From positions 42,548 through 106,547 of the forward strand of contig CAIVGL010000126.1 of assembly GCA_903905505.1 (NCBI GenBank): a stretch of 64,000 nucleotides of DNA, written 5' to 3'. This document shows positions 17,769-24,796 of this stretch, piece after piece. Below the pieces are notes generated by a model. The model saw nothing but the letters and a program-made list of their open reading frames with translations, was not told where the DNA came from and ran no database searches. The translations under genes were made by a program, and so were the position numbers. Each line of letters begins with the position of its first letter. Position 1 is the first letter of the stretch. This DNA is from an uncultured Bacteroidia bacterium (lineage in GTDB: Bacteria > Bacteroidota > Bacteroidia > Bacteroidales > Prolixibacteraceae).

Positions 17769-18188
17769 TTATTTTAATGAGCGGACAAAATTTACCAGAG
17801 CCCATCTGTCATCCTCTTCAGCCAGTTTTTTCTCGAAATTTGGCATCTCATCTCGACCAACAAAAATTTGGTAGTACAAGGCGCCATCAACTTGAGCTTG
17901 AAATTTGGCATCTTTAAATGATCCAATCTTTGTTTTCATGCTCGATGCTTTTGGACCATCACCTAATCCTGCACCACCATGGCATGATTTGCAATGTTTA
18001 GCATAAAGATTTTTGCCAACATTAACGGATGCGGCATCCCCTTTAAGGGTGTTTTTCATTGCTTTGTACTTGGCTGGGATCTCCCAGGCCGCACAAGGTT
18101 TTTGATCTTGGGCTGATACAAATGAGGAAAGGGCGACTAGACAAACCATTAAACTCAAACTTTTCAAGAGAATACTAAGATTTTTCAT
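17769..18188 (-). CDS. Periplasmic monohaem cytochrome c
   Basis: The preferred start is ATG 18188, giving 139 residues with a clean signal peptide (MKNLSILLKSLSLMVCLVAL); an ATG at 18212 would add eight residues. One haem site, KHCKSCHGGAGLGDGPK, lies in a class I cytochrome c fold. The distal Met is probably in FVGRDEMPNFEKK, and RWALVNFVRSLK ends the fold. It is very close to the 20097 paralogue. It probably shuttles electrons in the periplasm between the membrane-bound multihaem proteins of this region. It is flanked by its own terminator. Confidence 0.92.
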   Translation of the reverse strand: MKNLSILLKSLSLMVCLVALSSFVSAQDQKPCAAWEIPAKYKAMKNTLKGDAASVNVGKNLYAKHCKSCHGGAGLGDGPKASSMKTKIGSFKDAKFQAQVDGALYYQIFVGRDEMPNFEKKLAEEDDRWALVNFVRSLK

Positions 18189-18235
18189 ACGAGATTTTTT
18201 TAGATTAAACAATTGTCATTCAAATTAGTACGGCC

Positions 18236-18243
18236 TTGATCAA
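18236..18243. promoter_or_regulatory. TTGATCAA palindrome upstream of monohaem cytochrome gene
   Basis: This is the second copy of the palindrome, again starting 48 bases before the preferred ATG (18188). On the minus strand it overlaps a possible TTTG -33 element. See the copy at 17678. Confidence 0.35.
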
Positions 18244-18475
18244 ATACATCGTAAAAATCGATTTAAATTCAATAGATGCAACCAATTCATTACCTCTGAA
18301 TGACTACTCAAAAGTAGAAAGGATATCCTTTCGAATGCCCATGCAATGGTTGATATAACAAGCGGCTTAGATTGATATAAAGTAGGATATTAATTGATTT
18401 TTATTGGTTCTAAATAACCGATTAGAGTTTCGCTTAATAATTGACAGGAAGATAATTGGGTCTAACTTTCTGTGT

Positions 18476-19108
18476 TTAGTGGGCGTTCGTATTGTGGTAG
18501 CCGTTGAGAATGCTTTTGAAGTTTGCTAGTGGGTGCTTGCCGATGGAAGCAACATACAGGTGAATGATCAAAAACATTGTCACTAGAAAGCCAAGTGATG
18601 CATGAAGTATGGCGGTTAAAAATATTCCACTTAACTGATAAACATTCTCAATAATCAATTCAGGGAGCAGTAACCCAATCCCCGTTATGATGAGTCCGGG
18701 CATAAAAATATACATGATAATGGAGTAGATCAGTTTTTGTAATGGATTGAATTTCCTCTTTTCAGATAAGGGATAAGGTGGGTGTTGGTTTTTAAACATC
18801 CCAATCATATAATATTGACTTTGTATCTTAATCTTTTCGAACATTCCTGTCCGTTTTACTTTATAGTGTTTGTGATTCGTCGTTCTCAGGTTGCCAATGG
18901 TGAAGATAAGGTAACTTAATCCCACCATAATCCCAGTGATATTATGTAAATTGATAGCGAGCTGGAAATCCATTAGCCTGAACCCTCGGTTCGAATAATA
19001 CATATTAAGTCCGGTGTAGATCAAGATCATAATCCCAATGGCATTTAAACTGTGCCAGATTCGAATCCAGATCGGATAGAAGTAGATCCTGTTTTCAGAC
19101 TCTTTCAT
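18476..19108 (-). CDS. Cytochrome b561-like membrane subunit
   Basis: This 210-residue protein has four to five membrane helices: NAIGIMILIYTGLNMYY, NITGIMVGLSYLIFTIGN, YSIIMYIFMPGLIITGIGLLL and ILHASLGFLVTMFLIIHLYV. Conserved His candidates for b-haem ligation are in RIWHSLNA, INLHNITG, ILHASLG and IIHLYVAS. This matches the membrane anchors of formate dehydrogenase, thiosulfate reductase and Ni-Fe hydrogenase (cytochrome b561 superfamily). Its start overlaps the stop of the multihaem gene by four bases (19105-19108), so translation is probably coupled. Together they likely form a quinone-reactive b/c complex. Confidence 0.88.
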   Translation of the reverse strand: MKESENRIYFYPIWIRIWHSLNAIGIMILIYTGLNMYYSNRGFRLMDFQLAINLHNITGIMVGLSYLIFTIGNLRTTNHKHYKVKRTGMFEKIKIQSQYYMIGMFKNQHPPYPLSEKRKFNPLQKLIYSIIMYIFMPGLIITGIGLLLPELIIENVYQLSGIFLTAILHASLGFLVTMFLIIHLYVASIGKHPLANFKSILNGYHNTNAH

Positions 19109-20046
19109 ATTAATTTCTTCAGTATTCGTGCAGTCACATGTGCGCCAATTCCTACAAGGATTAGGGCCAATATAATAAAGCTAGCTCGTTGTAGCCAAAT
19201 GTTCTGATAGGCGCCAATCACATACGATTTATTAGAAATTATCGTATTTAGCTTCCCTTTCTGATTTCGTGATTGTAGGTTTTTGTATTTGTATAACGAA
19301 GCCTCCAGCATAGAGTTTTTTGAATGGCACTCTTCACAATTTTTCAACGCTTTTTCTTTGGGTAGAATATTGTGAGAGACAGCTAATGAGTCAACAACTT
19401 GCGTGTGACATTCAATGCAACGAACATTTTTAAAGTGAAGTTCTTGGTTCGGTAGCCACTCATGAATCTGAGCTAAGGCTGGTTTTAATTTATCCGATAA
19501 TAACTGAAATTTATTGTTGTTACTATGGCACGACATACACATCTCATTGCTGAAGAGTACAATATCACTTACGATGGAGCTATTTCTTGATTTAGCTTGG
19601 TAGTAGTGTTGATTGTGGCATTTTGAACAGGTGAAGCTTTCTCCAATTTTCTTAAAATGGATGCTTTTTTGAAACTCCTCATCGATCTTCTCGAACTTAT
19701 AGGAGGCATATTTTGCATCACCACCATGACAGTCTAAGCAAGAGTTTAAGGGCTCAAGCTTTAATTCGGCTTTGTGCGGATAATGGTCGTATTCCGATGA
19801 ATGACAATCGATACACTTAAACTTCGCATGGACACCCTTTGCAAAATGATCCTTGTCGAGGATATATAATGGATTCATTAATCGCTTATCCTCATGCTTG
19901 GTCAGCGTGTTGGTAAACGTGATGGTTTGATGTGAATGGCACTTAAGACAGCCATTCACATCTGGGATTTCATTTTTCTCCTCAGCCTGCAGCGTTAAAC
20001 AGTTTAGGGTTAAAGCAAACAGGAACAAAAGATACGAGATTCGCAT
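19105..20046 (-). CDS. Membrane-anchored heptahaem cytochrome c
   Basis: This 313-residue protein has a signal peptide (MRISYLLFLFALTLNCLTLQA). Seven CXXCH sites follow: CLKCH, CIDCH, CLDCH, CSKCH, CMSCH, CIECH and CEECH. A C-terminal membrane helix (ASFIILALILVGIGAHVTA) and basic tail end it. The domain would face the periplasm on the inner membrane. It overlaps the cytochrome b gene, a pairing like those that oxidise menaquinol or reduce it at the membrane. The acceptor is unknown; no octahaem or pentahaem reductase motif such as CXXCK is present. Confidence 0.9.
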   Translation of the reverse strand: MRISYLLFLFALTLNCLTLQAEEKNEIPDVNGCLKCHSHQTITFTNTLTKHEDKRLMNPLYILDKDHFAKGVHAKFKCIDCHSSEYDHYPHKAELKLEPLNSCLDCHGGDAKYASYKFEKIDEEFQKSIHFKKIGESFTCSKCHNQHYYQAKSRNSSIVSDIVLFSNEMCMSCHSNNNKFQLLSDKLKPALAQIHEWLPNQELHFKNVRCIECHTQVVDSLAVSHNILPKEKALKNCEECHSKNSMLEASLYKYKNLQSRNQKGKLNTIISNKSYVIGAYQNIWLQRASFIILALILVGIGAHVTARILKKLI

Positions 20047-20096
20047 TTTGTTGTGAAATATTAAAGTAGGATGTTAGCCTTCAAGACTAACGAAGA

Positions 20097-20516
20097 TTAT
20101 TTTAAGGTCCGAATAAAACTGACAATAGCCCAGCGCTCTTCGTCGTCTGCGATTTTTTTCTCGAAATTTGGCATCTCATCACGACCAACAAACGATTCGA
20201 AGTAGATCTCTCCATCTGTTTGACCCTGGAATTTGGACTCTTTAAAGCTATTTACTTTGGTTTTCATGCTGTTGGCTTTTGGACCATCGCCTAATCCAGC
20301 ACCACCATGACAAGATTTGCAATGTTTCATATAAAGCATTTTGCCTGTACTCAAAGCGGCAGGATCAGCTTTTTGCGTGTTTTTCATCGCTTTGTACTTC
20401 GCAGGAACCACCCAAGCCGCACCTGCTTTTTGATCCTGTGGAATCATCGCAAGGAGTAGAACTACAGTTAAGCCTATGGAAAGAATGGCGAAAGAATTAC
20501 GTAAAATCCGTTTCAT
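20097..20516 (-). CDS. Periplasmic monohaem cytochrome c (paralogue)
   Basis: This 139-residue protein has a signal peptide (MKRILRNSFAILSIGLTVVL). One haem site, KHCKSCHGGAGLGDGPK, is identical to that of the 17769 protein. The two differ mainly in the signal peptide and in surface positions, indicating a recent duplication. The probable axial Met is in FVGRDEMPNFEKK. It lies 50 bases upstream of the heptahaem gene on the same strand and likely starts that operon (cytochrome c, heptahaem cytochrome, cytochrome b). Confidence 0.92.
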   Translation of the reverse strand: MKRILRNSFAILSIGLTVVLLLAMIPQDQKAGAAWVVPAKYKAMKNTQKADPAALSTGKMLYMKHCKSCHGGAGLGDGPKANSMKTKVNSFKESKFQGQTDGEIYFESFVGRDEMPNFEKKIADDEERWAIVSFIRTLK

Positions 20517-20582
20517 TTTGTTGTCTTTTTTAAGGTTAAAAAATCGAAGTCAAAATATTGGAAAAGTAATTGTTAGCTAATT

Positions 20583-21512
20583 TTAAAATCCCCAGAGACG
20601 CGTAATGTTAAAGCCAATAACAAACTGTTGCTTGGTTAAATCATTTTGGTTGCTCATGATGTTTTCTTGGGCTAGCAAGCCCGTGGCTGTAGCCATATAC
20701 ATCTGAAAAGAGTGAGTGCTAGTAGAGACTTCATATCCAAAGGCGAGATTTGGCTTTGCATGATCAACAAAAGTCCATTGTTCTGAAATATCTTTAATCT
20801 TTAGTGGATAATCGTAATTGAAGATTATAGACCCTTGAGGCGATACTTTGAAACGTCCATTCAGATGTAAGGCCACTTTATCATGGTCATAGGGCAATCC
20901 AATGACATTGAAGTGTGTAAAGCTTATGGCCGTTTGCAGGGAAATTTTCTCCGAGAATTTGCGCCCTACAATAAGTTCCGAAAAATAGCTTAAGCGATCA
21001 GGGAACTTAAATAAATTAACCTGTCCCAATTCATGCGCTACCTGCACATTTCCTGACTCAAACTCACTGATATTTCGGCCATCAACACCAACATTCCCAT
21101 AGAAGGCTAGGGCTAATGGAATTGTGTTCTTTCTGGTCTGTTGCAGGATGGTCCATTTGAGATTGAGGTCGCTGGTCATTTTTTTGTTGTTGATGCCAGC
21201 ACCAATTTGAAAATTCTTCACCAATACATAGTCTAATGCTAATCGAATGCTGGCGCCCGGTGCGAATACACCCCATAAATCGGAGCGACCATTTTGAATG
21301 GTTCCAAACTTATGTTGAATAACAGCTTCAAGGGTATGCGCTGGCTGGATAACTGTCGTTTGGGCATCAATGAGATAGCCACTTTCGAATGGTGATCGAA
21401 CAGGTTTGTCTTTTTCGACGACAACAACAGTTGAATCAGTGGTCCCGTCCTGAGCATAGACGAACGTTCCAACCAGGGAGAACAGGGTAATAAATAGGAT
21501 ATATTTTTTCAT
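20583..21512 (-). CDS. Outer-membrane beta-barrel candidate (DUF5777-like)
   Basis: The start is placed at ATG 21512, giving 309 residues with signal peptide MKKYILFITLFSLVGTFVYA; the longer frame to 21551 would overlap the upstream gene. The mature sequence alternates polar and hydrophobic residues in many short beta strands and ends with the aromatic IGFNITRLWGF, a typical outer-membrane barrel terminus. The N-terminal half contains LIDAQTTVIQPAHTLEAVIQHKFGT, which I associate with DUF5777-type barrels found beside cytochrome genes in Bacteroidota. It may house or anchor an electron-carrying lipoprotein, but that is inference from the neighbours. Confidence 0.8.
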   Translation of the reverse strand: MKKYILFITLFSLVGTFVYAQDGTTDSTVVVVEKDKPVRSPFESGYLIDAQTTVIQPAHTLEAVIQHKFGTIQNGRSDLWGVFAPGASIRLALDYVLVKNFQIGAGINNKKMTSDLNLKWTILQQTRKNTIPLALAFYGNVGVDGRNISEFESGNVQVAHELGQVNLFKFPDRLSYFSELIVGRKFSEKISLQTAISFTHFNVIGLPYDHDKVALHLNGRFKVSPQGSIIFNYDYPLKIKDISEQWTFVDHAKPNLAFGYEVSTSTHSFQMYMATATGLLAQENIMSNQNDLTKQQFVIGFNITRLWGF

Positions 21513-21534
21513 GATCGAGAATATTAAATTTCTA

Positions 21535-21906
21535 CTAGTTGTTTTTTGCACCTTCAGTTATCCATTGCAAGATAATAGCGGCCTCACTGGCAGAAAACTT
21601 TTTCCAATTGTGTGTTGATGTTGACGGTCCTGCGATAGTGTAAATGGCACTTTGGTTTGGTGCGCTAGCATTAATTAAGCTAGGAACGATAGAGTTATAT
21701 GCTTTTGCCGCCGTGTAATCAGGTGATTGACCTCCTGTTTTATGGCAAGAAGTGCATTTGTTACCTGTGGTAAATATCGGCACTACTTGAGTCGCAAAAC
21801 TTACGCCCGATGCAACCGGAGTTTCTGGTACGGGTAGGATAAAGTCGTATTTGCAACTGGCCATGACAAGCAAAATAGGAATAAGGAATTTTAAACGTCT
21901 TTTCAT
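21535..21906 (-). CDS. Monohaem cytochrome c lipoprotein
   Basis: This 123-residue protein has a lipoprotein signal (MKRRLKFLIPILLVMASCKY) with lipobox Cys at about 18. One haem site, NKCTSCHKTGGQSPDYT, is followed by a compact helical domain ending ASEAAIILQWITEGAKNN, typical of small cytochrome c domains found on Bacteroidota surface lipoproteins. The barrel gene follows 22 bases later on the same strand, so the pair is probably co-transcribed and may act together at the outer membrane. Confidence 0.87.
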   Translation of the reverse strand: MKRRLKFLIPILLVMASCKYDFILPVPETPVASGVSFATQVVPIFTTGNKCTSCHKTGGQSPDYTAAKAYNSIVPSLINASAPNQSAIYTIAGPSTSTHNWKKFSASEAAIILQWITEGAKNN

Positions 21907-21931
21907 AACTTACATTTTTAATGTTAGGATT

Positions 21932-21970
21932 AAAAAAAGACTTCAATTTTAAAAAAAGAAGTCTTTTTTT
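21932..21970 (-). terminator. Terminator after the hexahaem lipoprotein gene
   Basis: The 13-base arms AAAAAAAGACTTC (21932-21944) and GAAGTCTTTTTTT (21958-21970) pair perfectly with a 13-base A-rich loop. It lies 24 bases past the stop at 21995 and separates that gene from the lipoprotein/barrel pair. Confidence 0.85.
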
Positions 21971-21994
21971 AGCTCTTTACGCGAATACCTTATT

Positions 21995-23338
21995 TTATAA
22001 TTTGGCAATAGAATTGGTTAGTAAAGCTTTGCTGTAAGCAAAATTGTGTATTCCTAAGCTATACTCTCTAAGACAAAGTTGGAAGTTAATTAAGGCACCC
22101 ATTTGTGTATAAGACAACGTTACAATTGGTAAGGTGGCATTGTACGCTATTTGTGCCGCAGACCATGTTGAAGGAGGATTACCAACATACCTGAAGCTAC
22201 TTGCATTGTATGTTTGTCCTGTAGGATTGGTGATTGGATCGTAAATATTCAAATATCCATCGTAATTGTTTGTCGTTGTGCCTGCCCATAAATTTGCAGT
22301 TGCATCTGGATTTCTATTTAAGATCTCAACACCTCCAATGACGAGTTTTGAAGCCAACGTGTTTAAAAGTGTTTTGATTTCAGCTCTTGGGTTTATCCAT
22401 AAGGTAGTGCTAGTAGAGGTTATCGCAGTAGAGTGGCATCCAGTTGTGTTACAGGTTGTAAGATTTCCTTTCGCAACGAATGTGTGTCCGCCAGCTTTCC
22501 CAACTAAATCACTTTGTCCTCCTTTTGCACCCATATGACAATCGATGCAAGACGCTGCAGTGGTATGCTTCGAGCTAGTATAAGGCAGTGTGCCTACAAA
22601 TTCAACCCCGCCAGTACCTGCATAAATTGCTCCAACAGTTCCGTAATGGGTGTGTGTTCTGTAGCTAGGCTTGATGATGTTTGTTGAACCCACTGGGTTT
22701 CCGTCGTAAACAACACCAGTTGTCGTTGCTAAAAGATTGTAGTCAAGGACATTTCCTGTTAGGGCATTGCTGAATGGACGTGGCTGATGACATTTAACAC
22801 ATAAGTTACTATTACCTCCATCTGCTGCGAGATTAATCTCTTTTTTTCCTCCCCACATGGTCATTGAGACAGGAGCCACGGTTGTGAGGGATGGGAGATC
22901 AGAAGAGGTATACGTATTGTGCACTGAACTATGGCAAGTGGCACATGTCAGCTCACCATATGCTGCGGATGAAATACTAGTATAATTATTGACATATTTG
23001 TTCGTCGTTGAATTTAAAGTAAAGCTACTTGGAACTTTACTGCTTACCACATATTTAAATCCTTCTTGCGAGTGACATGGAGCACAACTTGTGTTGCCGG
23101 CTTCTTCAAAGGCAGCTTCACCATATTTGTGTTTTGAAAGTTGAAATTGAGTAGAGATTAAATCCACTTTTGTAGGATTGTGACACATCTTGCAGGTTTC
23201 ATTGGCGTCTACTCCGTTTGTGCCATCTTTCCCAGCTGCCCCTGTTAATCCCATCGGGCCTTCTTTAACACAGGATGTTATTGCAATTAGAAGAACAAAA
23301 ACAAAAAATAAGATCGGGTAATGTCTCTTGAGTTTCAT
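21995..23338 (-). CDS. Hexahaem c-type cytochrome lipoprotein with collagen-like N-terminus
   Basis: This 447-residue protein has a lipoprotein signal (MKLKRHYPILFFVFVLLIAITSC). Right after it come six Gly-X-Y triplets (GPM GLT GAA GKD GTN GVD). Haem sites are CKMCH, CAPCH, CATCH, CVKCH and CIDCH, plus a non-canonical CNTTGCH (CX4CH). Additional His residues (SKHKYGEAAF, HTHYGTVG, HTTAASC) could be axial ligands. The lipid anchor and position next to an outer-membrane barrel suggest a surface multihaem cytochrome, functionally analogous to decahaem MtrC/OmcA types but not homologous by any motif I can see. The electron acceptor is unknown. Confidence 0.87.
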   Translation of the reverse strand: MKLKRHYPILFFVFVLLIAITSCVKEGPMGLTGAAGKDGTNGVDANETCKMCHNPTKVDLISTQFQLSKHKYGEAAFEEAGNTSCAPCHSQEGFKYVVSSKVPSSFTLNSTTNKYVNNYTSISSAAYGELTCATCHSSVHNTYTSSDLPSLTTVAPVSMTMWGGKKEINLAADGGNSNLCVKCHQPRPFSNALTGNVLDYNLLATTTGVVYDGNPVGSTNIIKPSYRTHTHYGTVGAIYAGTGGVEFVGTLPYTSSKHTTAASCIDCHMGAKGGQSDLVGKAGGHTFVAKGNLTTCNTTGCHSTAITSTSTTLWINPRAEIKTLLNTLASKLVIGGVEILNRNPDATANLWAGTTTNNYDGYLNIYDPITNPTGQTYNASSFRYVGNPPSTWSAAQIAYNATLPIVTLSYTQMGALINFQLCLREYSLGIHNFAYSKALLTNSIAKL

Positions 23339-23606
23339 AGATTTGTGAATGAAAGGGTTGTGATTAATAGAAATTTTTTCCGAAAACCAGTTAGCTAAAA
23401 GCTCGAAGGTTCAAGTTAAATGTTTGAATTTAGAAGATTCATGATATATGCTGTTTTTTGTTAAGAATAACCTCTTGCGAAATCAATCGTTATTAAGTAC
23501 TGATTACGGGAGTAAAAGTACCAAGACAGCAAATTTATTCGGATAAAAAACGATTGACATGTTCACTCACGAACATGGATTAATGCTAAGAAATAAGGGG
23601 GGATAG

Positions 23607-23623
23607 ATCAATAAATGATTGAT
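23607..23623. repeat. Inverted repeat ATCAAT-N5-ATTGAT
   Basis: A 6-base perfect inverted repeat with a 5-base spacer lies just past the end of the Crp/Fnr gene, about 270 bases upstream of the hexahaem gene. It might be an operator, but similarity to a known site is weak. Confidence 0.4.
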
Positions 23624-23632
23624 ATATGTCAA

Positions 23633-24364
23633 TTAGCCGTTTCGACTAATCTCCATAAGCTCCTCTTCTTTAAGGATGTGAATGGAATTTCGGGAGTGGT
23701 TGATAATTCCAGAATCTTCGAAATCTTTTAAATTTCGGATAAAACTCTCCTTGGTCATGCCCGACATTTCGGCGAGTTCTTGCTTGGTTAAAACAAATTG
23801 ATACGGATTGGTGTCGTAAACATTGTTTTTCAAATAAAGTAACGTGTCGGCTACTCTACCTGGCATATACTTGTGAATAAGATTGATTAAGGTCTGGTGC
23901 ATCTTGATGTGCTGTCCATTGTAAAGCTTCATTAAATCAATCGCAAAAGAACTATTGACATTCAGATAATTAAAGATCTTTGATGTCTCAATAAAACAAC
24001 ACTCTATATCGGTAAGCGCCACAACGGTAAAGTGATGCCAGTCATCAATGACCGTGCCACCACCTGTGAATATGTTGTTGTCTTTAATTAAATCAACAAT
24101 GAGATTTTTCCCCTTTGGACCTTCAGAAACAACCTTTGCTAAACCACTTTTGATGCAGATAATATGTGTTAGAGGAGTGTTTTGCTTGGTGATCGTCTCT
24201 CCAGCCCGAAATTTAATCTGGCGCTTAGTTTCCATAATCGATCTTAGATCTTCTGGACTAAGACCAACGAAAACATTAGCTGCACCACAATTACCAGCAA
24301 GGCAGCAGTTATATTGGCATCCATCACAGGAATCACAGCTATTTAGAGACGTAGAGGCGTGCAT
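23633..24364 (-). CDS. Crp/Fnr-family regulator with cysteine-rich N-terminus
   Basis: This 243-residue protein starts with six cysteines in 17 residues (C10, C13, C16, C20, C21, C26 in NSCDSCDGCQYNCCLAGNC). A cyclic-nucleotide-binding fold follows (GETITKQNTPLTHIICIKSG). The winged HTH at the C-terminus contains LTKQELAEMSGMTKESFIRNLKDFEDSG. The cysteines could hold an Fe-S cluster, as in FNR, making it an oxygen or redox sensor. It sits directly upstream of the cytochrome genes and reads the same way, so it may control them. Ligand and cluster are inferred, not shown. Confidence 0.88.
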   Translation of the reverse strand: MHASTSLNSCDSCDGCQYNCCLAGNCGAANVFVGLSPEDLRSIMETKRQIKFRAGETITKQNTPLTHIICIKSGLAKVVSEGPKGKNLIVDLIKDNNIFTGGGTVIDDWHHFTVVALTDIECCFIETSKIFNYLNVNSSFAIDLMKLYNGQHIKMHQTLINLIHKYMPGRVADTLLYLKNNVYDTNPYQFVLTKQELAEMSGMTKESFIRNLKDFEDSGIINHSRNSIHILKEEELMEISRNG

Positions 24365-24796
24365 ATCACAAGTTCAATTACTACGCGAATTTAGCATTAT
24401 ATTTACAATTCTCAGAGCCCATGTTTCCAGGGAAAAGTACTTTTAAAAATGACAAATATTATTTCTGTGTAAATTGTTTTAAATCAGTACTTTAATCTTG
24501 TGATTGTGCTTATTTAAAGTGTTTCTAAATAGGATTATCGGTGATTTTATCGATCTATCTTACTAATTGTTTTTTCTCACTTAAATGATGAGTTCTTATT
24601 CTATTCTAAAAGTCTGAATTTGCAAAATTCGGATACTTTAGTGATTCTATTGATTGATTTTTAGTCTGTTGACTCGAATGTAATTATTTTGCTTTTAGTT
24701 CTTAGGATTTAAGTTATTTTTGAACAAACTAAACGCAGTCCTAAAAATATTTAGAGTGACTGAATTGACAGACTTATAACCTCTTACTAGTATCGT
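24365..24796. other. Intergenic region between divergent genes
   Basis: This 432-base, very AT-rich stretch lies between the Crp/Fnr gene (minus) and a GH78 gene (plus). I see no small gene, RNA or stable hairpin. It must contain both promoters; no perfect -33/-7 pair could be assigned. Confidence 0.5.

Noticed and set aside
19105..20046. NrfA-type nitrite reductase or octahaem reductase
   Set aside because: All seven motifs are CXXCH with no CXXCK active-site haem, and a C-terminal membrane anchor is present.
22266..22538. 90-residue plus-strand open frame inside the hexahaem gene
   Set aside because: It is antisense to a clear cytochrome with haem motifs, has no ribosome-binding site or family, and composition mirrors the real gene.
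23607..23623. Canonical FNR site
   Set aside because: The half-sites are ATCAAT/ATTGAT in the wrong orientation and spacing for TTGAT-N4-ATCAA.
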